DNA from: Orobanche coerulescens | Lineage: Eukaryota > Streptophyta > Magnoliopsida > Lamiales > Orobanchaceae | Reading direction: 5' to 3' | DNA: 64,000 nucleotides | Assembly: GCA_033398695.1 (NCBI GenBank) | Contig: CM065812.1 | Span: 139,940,858-140,004,857 of the forward strand | Part shown: piece after piece, positions 1-9,083 of the stretch | Numbering within the stretch: position 1 is the first letter of the stretch | How the letters are laid out: every line of letters starts with the position of its first letter | Made by a program: the position numbers and the translations under genes | The notes under the pieces: generated by a model | The model's database searches: none | Seen by the model: the letters and a program-made list of their open reading frames with translations, nothing else | What the model was told of the DNA's origin: nothing

Positions 1-478
1 GGCTATATGTGTAAGGTGTAAGTTGTTCATTTGGTTACTTGTACTAGCGTAATTGCTAACCCCTTTGGGGACCCGTTTTGGGGAAATTCGTTTTATGAAT
101 TTCAGGTCAGGTTCATCGAGACGAACGGGTGCTGGTCCAGTACACGGATGATGGCCGTGCGTGATTATTGTGCACGAGTGGTGTCTTATTGTTTTCTACC
201 TTTTTACCATTTGTCAACTTATAAACTAATAGAAGTACTCGAGTACTTAGAAGTTCTTGTTTGTTCGGATTGCAACATTATCTATTATGTTTGTGTTTGA
301 TGATTGTGTTGTGTTTGAACGATTGAACCGGGTGGATTATTTTGTTTTGCATCTTTATGACGAGGTGTTATTTTGTTGATTCCGTGAGTCAATGAGTATG
401 TTGGTCGCTTAGCCTGGTGGGTCCTATGTAGGTATTCACGGTGCTGTAATATACCTCGAATATCTTGGGGGTGTTACA
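1..478 (+). repeat. 5' LTR of element A, distal part only
   Basis: Positions 1-365 match 7270-7633 of the 3' LTR closely. The LTR ends in GGTGTTACA at 478, the inverse of the TGTAA start seen at 5696. The window begins about 1,575 bases into this LTR. A CCCC-TTT-GGGG hairpin and an acceptor-like TTTCAG/GT lie near positions 60-106. Confidence 0.9.
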
Positions 479-1162
479 GAAAATGGTATCAGAGCTCTAG
501 ATTTATGGATACCTAGGATTGTCGGTTTATTGGGTCTTGTTGTGTTTCGTTTTGCACATCGTCATCACGCTTCCATGATTCCGGTGCTTCCAGTGCCCGT
601 AAGTTTTTCCTTACTCTGTTCTTTGTTTCCTTGTATTGCGCCTTCGATTCTTGATTGTGGTTGTTTTTCCTCTCGTACTTACCATCGTATGGCTTTTGCT
701 ACTTATTTTACACCAGTATGGATGCTGGAAGAGGCCGTGGTCATGGGCGTGGTCGTAGTCGTGGACGCGACCGGGGACGTGGGGCATCCTGGTGGGTCCT
801 ATGTAGGGATTCACAGCGCTGTAATATACCTCGAATATCTTGGGGGTGTTAGAGAAAATTGTATCAGAGCTCTTGCTTTATGGATACCTAGGCTTGTCAG
901 TTTATTGGGTCTTGTTGTGTTTCGTTTTGCACATCGTCATCATGCTGCCATGATTCCGGTGCTTCTAGTGCCCGTAAGTTTTTCCTTACACTGTTCTTTG
1001 TTTCCTTGTATTGCACCTTCGATTCTTGATTGTGGTTGTTTTTCCTCTCGTACTTACCATCGTATGGCTTTTGCTACTTATTTAACATCAGTATGGATGC
1101 TGTAAGAGGCCGTGGTGGTGGGCGTGGTCATAGTCGTGGACGTGGCCCGGGACATGGGGCAG
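413..1162 (+). repeat. Direct tandem duplication, about 375 bp, of LTR end, PBS and gag start
   Basis: The unit starting CCTGGTGGGTCCTATG at 413 recurs at 788 and carries the LTR end, PBS, leader and gag start in both copies. The two copies differ by scattered substitutions. The open frame 530-1105 is only a read-through of this repeat and not a gene. Confidence 0.88.
484..495 (+). other. Primer binding site of element A
   Basis: TGGTATCAGAGC lies five bases after the LTR end and is complementary to the 3' end of plant initiator Met-tRNA. A decayed second copy (TTGTATCAGAGC) lies near 859-870 because this region is duplicated. Confidence 0.85.
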
Positions 1163-2150
1163 CCAGTGAGGCGGCCACGTCACATTCTTCCGGAGCCGGC
1201 AATACTGGTGACCGTCATAGCCATTCTTCTACTCAAGATGGCGCCAACCTCGGTGTTGCGGCTATTATGCAACAAATGGCGAACCAGATGGCGGCGATAG
1301 CTCAGGCGGTTCAGAACACGAATCCGGCCCATGCTGCTCGGGGCGGAGCAGACCGTTGGCTATAGGATGTCATCAAGATGCATCCTCCTCAGTTTTTGGG
1401 AGCTTCTGACCCGATCGGCTGGGAGGGGTGGATCAAAGAGATATCCAAAGTTTTCGTCGCCATCAACTGTCCCCAGGACCACAAGGTCCATATTGCCCAG
1501 TATTTTCTCACTGGGGATGCTACTGACTGGTGGGAGTCCATTGAGCCTAGAGACCGCACTGCTACGTGGGACGAGTTTAAGGAATTGATGGAAATCGAAT
1601 AATGTCCGTGGCCGGTCAAACAAGCTCGAGTCCATGCCTTCTTTGACGCTCAGCCTCGGGATATCCCTCTTTCTCAGACTATTGCTGATTTCAACCGGGA
1701 GTTGGGCTTCGTGAAGGCCCAGGTTAGAGAACAGAGTGACAAGATTTTCCATTTCTCCAAGCGGATGAAATTGTCGATTCGAGACTACATGTTTGGGCCC
1801 GTCTGCACTACTTTGAAGGATTATCAGAATAGAGCCCTTGCTTACGATATGTCTGTGACAGCTAGTGAGGCGGCTCGTGAGAGAAAGAAGCAGAAGTCAG
1901 CCGGAAGTTTTTCGGGCCACAAGGGTGGAGGTCAGTAGAAATCTCAGCCTCCTAATTTTTCCACCGGAGGCGGTCCAGCTCGTTCTACTGGGGGTTTTCG
2001 CGGAACTACCAGTACTCCTTCCCGTGGTGTGAAGTGTCTTAACTGTGGCCGACCGGGCCACATCAGTCGTATTTGTCCGGGCCATAAGGCTTATTTTTGT
2101 GAGGAGAGAGAGAATTCTTGGTGCCCAGACTTGCATTCCAGCGCCTAGGG
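1093..2150 (+). pseudogene. gag of element A (broken)
   Basis: This is the capsid/nucleocapsid precursor that would package element RNA in cytoplasmic particles. The start at 1093 (MDAVRGRG) is followed by a Gly/Arg-rich N-terminus, as in family B. The capsid block runs from about 1375 (MHPPQFLG, WWESIEPRDR) and is interrupted by a TAA at 1600-1602. It continues in another stretch (FVKAQVREQ, near 1705) and ends with one CCHC zinc knuckle, CX2CX4HX4C, at 2035-2076 (CLNCGRPGH). A further stop follows a Gly-rich stretch at 1936-1938. An upstream copy of the gag start at 719 belongs to the 375 bp duplication. No intact product is possible. Confidence 0.85.
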
Positions 2151-2181
2151 AACCAAGTGTGAATCAAGGATCGATTGCTAC

Positions 2182-2755
2182 TTGGTCTCCACCGAGTGCC
2201 AATCGAGAGAGAGATCGAGGTCAGCCTGCCAGGGGGGAGCTTCTAGTGTCGGATCTGCCCACCTGCGTGTTTATGAGATAAGGAGGGACGATGATCGAGC
2301 CGCCACCGTAGCCATAGGTACCGTTCATATTCATTCTCATCCTGTCAGTGTGCTTTTTGATTCTGGTGCTACGCATTCATTCATATCTCTGGAGTGTGTG
2401 CGCTATTTGAGTCTCGACTGTTTGACGCCTTGTGAGCCTTTCATCGTTAAGCTTCCTAGCGATGATAGGATCGTTGGTCATCAGGAGGTTGGGAGACTGT
2501 TCTGTGCTTATTTGTGAGAGGGCTTGGCTCTCTAATCTTATTGTCGTGGGAATTGAGGATGATGATTTAATTCTCGGGGATGATTGGCTCGAGAGGCATG
2601 GTGCGATCATGAACTACCACACGAGAATCATCACTATCTTAGCCGAGGACGGAACCAAGCACTCTTTCGCAGGGCGAAAGAGGAGAAACCAGAAGTTCGT
2701 TATTAACACCTTGAAGGCGATGAGACTCCTGCGGAAAAGGTGTACCAGTTATTGA
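2182..2755 (+). pseudogene. Aspartic protease region of element A
   Basis: Retropepsin-type protease that would cleave the polyprotein. The catalytic motif reads VLFDSGATHSFIS with the Asp codon at 2359-2361, and the flap and helper region (GDDWLERHGAI, about 2576-2608) lies downstream in a different frame, so a frameshift separates the halves. A stop at 2515-2517 ends the first part. It lies between the gag zinc knuckle and the reverse transcriptase, the normal place. Confidence 0.85.
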
Positions 2756-2764
2756 TGCTGTGTC

Positions 2765-4259
2765 TTGATGTCGGAGAGTGGTGGAGTCGAGCTTTCATTG
2801 ATTCCAGTTGTTAGTGAGTTTCCAGATGTCCTTCCTGACGAGTTACCGGGTTTACCACTGGACCGTGAAGTTGAGTTCGCTATAGAGTTAGAGCCGGGTG
2901 CGGCTTTGATTTCGAAGGCACCATATCGCATGGCACCTTCAGAGACGGATGAGTTGAAGAAGTAGTTGAGTGAGCTCCTTGAGTCGGGTTATATTCGACC
3001 GAGCGCTTTGCCTTGGGGCCCACCGGTTCTGTTTGTTCGGAAGAAGGATGGTTAACTGCATTTGTGTATCGACTATCATGAGCTAAACAAGGTAACCATC
3101 AAGAACAAGTATCCATTGCCGAGGATTGATGACTTGTTCGATCAGTTTCAGGGAGATGCGGTATTCTCGAAGATCGACTTGAGGTCGGGGTACTATCAGC
3201 TCTAGGTGAAGGAGTCCGATGTCCAGAAAACAGCTTTTCGGACGAGATACAGACATTATGAGTTTGTAGTTATGCCTTTCGGATTAACTAACGCACCGGA
3301 GGTGTTCATGCACTTGATGAACAAGGTTTTTATCGAGTATTTGGATAAGTGTGTCATCGTCTTCATTGACGATATTCTTATTTATTCGAGGAACGAGGAG
3401 GAGCACGTACATCACCTACGAGTAGTGTTAGACATTTTGAGGGCCAAGCAACTCTATGCGAAGTTCTCAAAATGTGAGTTCGGTCTGAAGGAAGTGATGT
3501 TTCTGGGTCATGTGATTTCATCCAAGGGGGTCCATATGGATCCGCAGAAGGTTGAGGCAGTGTTGGACTGGGCACCGCCTAATAACGTGAAGAAGGTCCG
3601 TAGTTTCTTAAGTTCGTCTGGCTACTACCGTAGGTTCGTCGCGGGTTTCTCTAAACTGGCTCGGCCGCTTACACAGTTACTTCAGAAATCCAAGACTTTC
3701 GTATGGAATGACGAGAGGCAGGCAAGTTTTGAGGAGCTGAAGAGGCGTTTAACTTCAGCCCCGGTTTTAGCGTTGCCGTGTGGCAACGAGGGTTTTGCTG
3801 TTTATAGTGATGCTTTGGGTCAGGGACTTGGGTGCGTATTGATGCAGCGCGGTAAGACCATTGCGTATGGATTGAGACAGTTGAGGCTTATGAGCTTAAC
3901 TACCCTACACACGATTTGGAATTAGCGGCACTTGTTTTCACATTCAAGATTTGGCGTCATTATCTGTTTGGCTCCGCATGTCAGATTTTTACCGATCATA
4001 AAAGTCTGAAGTACATATTCACTCAGCGGGAGTTGAATATGAGGCAGAGGAGGTGGTTAGAGTTGATTAAGGATTATGACCTCGAAATCCTTGATCATTT
4101 GGGCAACACGAACGTCGTGGCCGACGCTTTGATTCGAAAACTGGTTGCATTGAAGACATTTGAGATCCTTACATCACAGTCTGAGCTTCAGCGAGTTTTG
4201 ATCGATTTGGATGTTGAGATTTTATTGCCGGGAGCGGTCAATCAACTTTGTGCTTTGTA
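2765..4259 (+). pseudogene. Reverse transcriptase and RNase H of element A
   Basis: The RT starts with the typical linker ([13 protein letters not shown]), then [12 protein letters not shown], the first catalytic Asp in [22 protein letters not shown], and the FIDDILIYS active site near 3361-3390. RNase H follows ([13 protein letters not shown], near 3795) with the later [10 protein letters not shown] and a connection region ([17 protein letters not shown]). In-frame stops lie at 2963-2965 (CAG to TAG relative to family B), about 3054 and about 3204, and a frameshift lies near 3910 where the RNase H continues in the next frame. It cannot make an active enzyme. Confidence 0.9.
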
Positions 4260-4299
4260 GATTTCGTCGTCATTGATCGACGAAATTAAATTGAAGTAG

Positions 4300-5171
4300 T
4301 TGGAGGATCCAATGATTTCGCAAATTCTAGAGAATGTCCCTAAAGGAAAGTCTCCTGGGTTTGTAATTCATGAAGATTGTGTGTTGAGGTTTCAGAGTCG
4401 ACTTTGTGTACCGAACGACTCAGAATTAAGGCAGAGTATTTTGCGAGAGGTTCATGCTACGCCTTACTCCATTCATCCTGGGTCGAGTAAGATGTACAAG
4501 GACCTGAGGAGGAATTTCTGGTGGAATGATATGAAGGAGGAGGTTGCACGGTTCGAGCATCAGCGACCGACTGGATTATTGCAGTCACTTCCTATTCCAG
4601 AGTGGAAATGGGAAGATATTTCGATGGAATTCGTCATGAGTTTGCCGAGATCGAGATCGGGCATGAATATGGTTTGCGTGATTGTTGGTCGTCTAACCAA
4701 GTCGACACATTCTCTGGGTATCAAAGATACTTGGGGCCCAGAGAAGTTGGCTCGTGTGTTTATTGCGCAGATTGTGAGGCTTCATGGTAATCCGAAATCT
4801 ATTGTTTCGGATCATGATGGCCATTTTGTATCGCACTTTTGGCAGGCAGTGCATAAGGCATTGGGTACTCGTTTATGTTTGAGTACCTCTTTTCATCCTC
4901 AGTCAGATGGATAGTCGGAACGCATTATCCAGATGTTCAAGGATATGCTGCGTGCTTGTGCTCTCGACTTTAGCAGTGACTAGGAGGAGCATTTGCCATT
5001 GATCGAATTTACGTACAACAATAGTTGGCATACGTCGATTCGAATGGCACCATATGAGGAGCTTTATGGGTGGCATTCTCGATCGCCGATTTGTTGGAAT
5101 GAGGCATGTGATTTGGTCAGGACAGAACCTGATATTGCTTTAGAGACGAGGCGAAATTGATTCAGGAATAG
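4300..5171 (+). pseudogene. Integrase core of element A, zinc finger deleted
   Basis: DDE integrase that would insert cDNA. The two His of the HHCC finger are visible (HATPYSIHPG), but the stretch that should carry the two Cys is missing: RFEHQRPTG follows directly where B3 has about 36 more bases encoding CLTC. The first catalytic Asp appears as Glu (SMEFV near 4622). The second is in IVSDHDGHF. The Glu 35 residues later is kept (SER) but sits right behind a TAG at 4912-4914. Another stop at 4981-4983 replaces a Trp codon. A frameshift near 5150 separates the core from the tail. Confidence 0.87.
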
Positions 5172-5660
5172 ATGTTGACTGCTCAGAGCCGACAGAAGTC
5201 ATATGCCGACGTACGTCGTCAACCTTTAGAATTCGAGGTGGCAGACCACGTTTTGCTGAAAGTGTTGCCGACAAGGGGAGTTTTCCGCTTCGGGAAGAAG
5301 GGAAAGTTGATCCTGATATTTATAGGACCCTTTGAGATTCTCGAGAGAGTTGACGAGTTGGCATACCGGTTGGCATTACCTCAGGCTTTGAGCCACGTTT
5401 ATAATGTTTTCCACACTTCCCAATTTAGGAAATACGTCCTGGATCCTAGTCACGTCATCGATTATGGTGAGATTGATATCGCTGAGGATTTTACTTTCGA
5501 GGAGCGTCCCTTGAAAATTTTGGAGCACCGTGAGAAGCGTTTCAGGCATAAGACCATTCCCTTGGTCAAGGTGCAGTGGTCGAGGCACAGTATCGAAGAG
5601 GCAACTTGGGAAACCAAGGATAGCATGCGTGCTAGGTACCCCGAGTTGTTTGTTTCTTAA
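5172..5660 (+). pseudogene. Integrase C-terminus and chromodomain-like tail of element A
   Basis: This open stretch holds the integrase C-terminal domain (GPFEILERVDELAYRLALP, SHVYNVFHTSQ) and then a chromodomain-like tail (KTIPLVKVQWS, EEATWE, RYPELFVS) ending in TAA at 5660. In chromoviruses such tails bias insertion toward heterochromatin. The stretch is uninterrupted over 162 codons but cannot be made as part of the polyprotein. Confidence 0.87.
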
Positions 5661-5677
5661 GTTTCAGGATGAAACTT
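5659..5677 (+). other. Pre-PPT stem-loop, element A
   Basis: AAGTTTCA-GGA-TGAAACTT has perfect 8 bp arms and a 3-base loop, starts inside the pol stop codon and ends a few bases before the purine tract. The same structure occurs in families B and D. Confidence 0.8.
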
Positions 5678-5680
5678 ATT

Positions 5681-5695
5681 TTTAGAGGGGTAGAA
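5681..5695 (+). other. Polypurine tract of element A
   Basis: TTTAGAGGGGTAGAA directly precedes the LTR start and is the expected plus-strand primer. It is nearly identical to the D element tract. Confidence 0.75.
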
Positions 5696-5989
5696 TGTAA
5701 TATCCGTATTTTTCTTTTCCCCGTACTTTTTCGATGTTACGTTTTCCTATTTTAGGTGGCTCGTGTGTAACCATACGTGTATTTTGGGAATACTTAATTT
5801 TGGATTTATTGTATTCAATTCTGTAATTTTTTGGCTTTCCGTCGCTGTTTGATCCGATTCTCGTAATTATTGTTCGGAACTGCCGTTTCGGGGTTTTCGT
5901 AAATCCATTATATATTATTATGCATATTGTGATGTTCCGTTTGAAGTTTCGTTCGTGTTCCAATATTCAGAGACCGTTCTTATCGTATG

Positions 5990-6420
5990 CCTATTGCGCG
6001 CTAAGTTCGTATTGTAGCGCATGCTAAGCATACTTCAGTAGCGCATGCTACACTTGTTGGTACCGCGCGCAGCGAGTCGATCCTGGCAGTGGCAGTGAGC
6101 CTGTTTATGGTCTCTGTCCTCTGGACTAACAGATTAGAACATGCTATGTTTTGTCTAGCGCACATTGTTGTTGAGGACTAGCGCGCGCTAATGCGATAGT
6201 CTAATTCTGGGCAATTTACTTCTGGACTTGGTTTGGTGTCCAGGTAGCTCATGCTATGGCCCGATAGTGCGCCCTACCGAGAGGCTGTTAGTGCATGCTA
6301 ATTCTTGTTAGCGCACGGTAACGGTCCAGAACTATAGGTTTTGGACTAGGGTGCTAACTTTCTGGACCGGGGTATCAGCCGATAGCACACGCTAACTTGA
6401 AATGTTAGCGCACGCTAATA
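5990..6420 (+). repeat. GC-rich palindrome array in A LTR (U3)
   Basis: Many copies of a TAGCGCRYGCTA-like palindrome, for example TAGCGCATGCTA and CTAGCGCGCGCTAA, with decayed versions in which CG has become TG or CA. The array ends just before the TATA box. Confidence 0.8.
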
Positions 6421-6423
6421 ACC

Positions 6424-6444
6424 CTCTGGTTATAAAAACCAGAG
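6424..6444 (+). promoter_or_regulatory. TATA box within a perfect inverted repeat, A LTR
   Basis: CTCTGGTT-ATAAA-AACCAGAG has 8 bp arms enclosing TATAAAA (from 6431). The same arrangement is conserved in the second A LTR near 63635-63655. Transcription would start about 30 bases downstream. Confidence 0.7.
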
Positions 6445-6612
6445 AGTTGAACAGGATAGCTCATTTCTTCTCCTTTTCTTTTCTCCTCCGAGAGTTGGGC
6501 GATTTGGGAGATTGGGAACTTGGAGTGGGGCGATTATCATCATCCATCCAAGATTTTGCATCTCTATCACCGATTTATCATCATCTAATCATCCTCTACC
6601 TCTTGAATCAAT

Positions 6613-7374
6613 GTAAATCATCTAGAACCCTATTTTGGGGAGATTTGGGGGTTTTCGAGTTTTTGTTCGATTCGTTCTGTGTTGTTTATTAATTCATGAT
6701 GAAGATGATTAATCTTGTTGGTATTCTTGGTTTCCCTATGGATTCATGGTATATTTCATGGTATTTGCGTAATAGAGAGGGTTTGGTTGTGGTCCGCGCT
6801 CGTTGTTGTTGTTGTACCAATATACATAAATCGTAGGCGGGTTTTCGGGTGTATTCCAATTCTGTATTCGTTTAGAAATGGTTGTGATTATATTATTCGA
6901 ATCGTTAGGTTTGGTTTCGCTAGTTCCTAGCGGTCGTGTTGATTCTTTCTTTCTGTTCGTGTCACCGTCAATTGATCGAGGCAAGTACCCTTATGAACTT
7001 ACAATATTAACATGGTAGTATAGCATGAGTAATGTGTGTGTGTATGCTCACTACGGGTTAGATCCGACGGAGTCTCGGTAGGGGTCCACAGAGGCATGGG
7101 TCCGCGAGTTGCTTTTAACCACTGCGGGTTAGATCCGACAGGGTCTCGGTAGGGGTCCACAGAGGTGTGGGTCCGCGGTTAATTGTGGTGCATTTTACAA
7201 ATGTGTTTTGGATTATTGGCATTTCCGGAAATGTGTGTTTCGACCGATGTTTTCATGATTGCATGCATTGACTATATGTGTAAAGTGTAAGTTGTTCATT
7301 TGGTTACTTGTACTAGCGTAATTGCTAACCCCTTTGGGGACCCGTTTTGGGGAAATTCATTTTATGAATTTCAG
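6613..7374 (+). other. Putative leader intron in A LTR
   Basis: The donor-like site is GTAAATC at 6613; the intact version AATCAAG/GTAAATC is at 63824 in the right-hand A LTR. An internal AG/GCAAGTAC lies at 6980/6981 after a pyrimidine-rich stretch, and the acceptor-like TTTCAG/GT ends at 7374. The same ordered sites occur in B, S and D LTRs. This is inferred from sequence only. Confidence 0.45.
7050..7185 (+). repeat. U5 tandem repeat in A LTR (period about 71)
   Basis: Two units begin ACTACGGGTTAGATCCGAC and ACTGCGGGTTAGATCCGAC. The inverse of this repeat occurs in the D LTR (20121-20250), which shows that A and D LTRs share U5 ancestry. Confidence 0.8.
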
Positions 7375-7629
7375 GTCAGGTTAATCGAGACGAACGGGTG
7401 CTGGACCAGTACTCTGATGATGGCCGTGCATGATGATTGTGCACGAGTGGTGTCTTATTGTTTTCTACCTTTTTACCATTTGTCAACTTGTAAACTAATA
7501 GAAGTACTCGAGTCTTAGGAGTTCTTGTTTGTTCAGATTGTAACGTTGTCTATTATGTTTGTGTTAGATGATTGTGTTGTGTTTGACCGATTGAACCGGG
7601 TGGATTATTTTGTTTTGCGTCTATATGAC

Positions 7630-8530
7630 GAGGATGAATCTAGTAAGTGGCTTCAGAAAGTGACCAAGATGCACCCCCCTCGATTCATTGGTTCTACTCC
7701 ATCGGTTGGGAGAATTGACTGTTTCAGATGGGCAGGACTTTCGATGCCGTAGCTTGTCCCAATGACAGGAGGGTACATATTGGTCAGTACCTCCTGGATA
7801 AGGAAGCTACAGAATGGTGGGAGGCTATGGCGCCCAGAGATTGTTTAGCCACATGGGAGGAATTTAAGACTACTATGGAAGCAGAATACTGTCCACCGCC
7901 CGTTCAGGACCATAGGATTGTGGAATTCTTCACTGCTATACCCCAGGATGTACCGATCTCTCAGGCCATCATCACCTATAATCAGCAGTTGAGCTATATG
8001 AAAGATCAGGTGAGGACCAAGGCTGATAAAGTTCGCTACTTCAATATGCACATGAAGCCGCATAGCAGGCAGAGCATGGCACCAATCATGTGTGCCACAT
8101 TGAAAGAATATCAGGATCGCACTTTAGCGATTGGGAAGGCTGTCCCGGAGTCAGATTTGGGTTCCGAGGCTAAGAAATAGAAGACTAGTGGCAGTTTCTC
8201 GGCCTGTAAGGGTGGTCGATTTTCGAGGTCTTAGTCTGCTCCTATATCTGGGAAGAAGCCGTTTCACCAGGCTTAAGGGTCTCAGAATAACCATTCAGTA
8301 CAGTCCCCTACACCTGGCGGTAGAGTTTGTTTTAATTGCAGTCAGTATGAACATGTGATGAAGGATTGTCCATTTCCGTTAGTTACTTGCTTTACTTGCG
8401 GAAAGACCGTGCATCGGGCAGTCCATTGCGAGAGGGCTACCAGGGCCTCCAGAGCTCCGACTACCATTGTCATTCAGAAGGAGCACAGTACTCCATTTAC
8501 TCATGTTCCTCAGAGTTCGGGCTGTGGTAG
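7630..8530 (+). pseudogene. gag of element B2 (5' truncated)
   Basis: The frame starts mid-protein with EDESSKWLQKV, matching B3 gag. The capsid block (DRRVHIGQYLLDKEATEWW, YNQQLSYMKDQVR) lies in 7728-8180, after a frameshift near 7720. A TAG at 8178-8180 and another at 8232-8234 replace CAG codons still present in B3. Downstream are two CCHC zinc knuckles, CFNCSQYEH and CFTCGKTVH (about 8330-8430), a pair where element A has one. Confidence 0.85.
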
Positions 8531-8639
8531 GGGTTGGGGACAGCCGGATCACCGTGCGGCATCGAGTTCAGGCTCAATTCACCCTCGTTTGTATCAGATG
8601 AGATACACGGAGGAGAAAGACGTTCCGGTGGCATCAGGA

Positions 8640-9060
8640 ACCACTCAGATCCTTTATAATCTAGTTTCAGTGCTTTTTCATTTGGGTGCTACTCACTCTT
8701 TTATTGCTTCGGATTGAGTATGTCGTATCGGTATTGACTGCTTGTTTGAGTGTGAACCGTTCGTAGTGGGTTTGCCTAGTGGGGATCATATGGTTGGGAA
8801 TTGGGAAGTTAGAGATTGCCCAGTGAGGATCAGGAGCCGGGATTGGCCCTCGAACCTCATTGTTGTAGACCTTAAGGGTGAGGATCTGATCCTCGGGGAC
8901 GATTGGTTGGATCGTCACAGTGCCATCATGAACTATTAGACTCGTACTATCTCGATAGTGGATGAGGATGGCATAGAGCATACACTTGGTGGTTGTAAGC
9001 CAGGTAGATCGGGAAATGTGATTAGTGCCTTGAAGGCAATGAAACTTCTGAACTAGGGTT
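8640..9060 (+). pseudogene. Protease region of element B2
   Basis: Retropepsin-type region with VLFHLGATHSFIAS where VLFDSGATH is expected, so the catalytic Asp and Ser are both replaced. The later GDDWLDRHSAIMNY block is present (8742-8939). It ends in a TAG (8937-8939) that is shared with B3, as is a second TAG in the following linker (about 9055). The shared stops imply that the common source copy was already defective or that both sites mutated in parallel. Confidence 0.82.
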
Positions 9061-9083
9061 ATGTAGGCTACTGGTCTTACGCT

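Larger units (their letters stand above)
1..7633 (+). mobile_element. Ty3/gypsy element A (degenerate chromovirus-type)
   Basis: The order is partial 5' LTR, PBS, gag, protease, reverse transcriptase, RNase H, integrase, chromodomain-like tail, PPT and 3' LTR, which is Ty3/gypsy order. The C-terminal tail (KTIPLVKVQWS, EEATWE, RYPELF) resembles Tekay/Del chromoviruses. The LTR is about 2.05 kb by comparing the two copies. The element is dead: several in-frame stops, at least one frameshift, loss of the integrase zinc ligands and a truncated 3' LTR. It appears to be nested in gag of a family B element. Confidence 0.9.
5696..7633 (+). repeat. 3' LTR of element A, truncated
   Basis: It starts TGTAATATCCGTA after the PPT. 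It holds a palindrome array (5990-6420), a TATA box (6431), a leader with splice-like sites, a U5 tandem repeat and hairpins. Compared with 1-478 it lacks the last 113 bases or so and passes directly into family B gag at a 4-base shared GAGG (7630-7633). Confidence 0.88.

Noticed and set aside
530..1105. 191-codon open frame near the window start
   Set aside because: It is a read-through of the duplicated LTR-end and leader segment in the wrong frame for gag.
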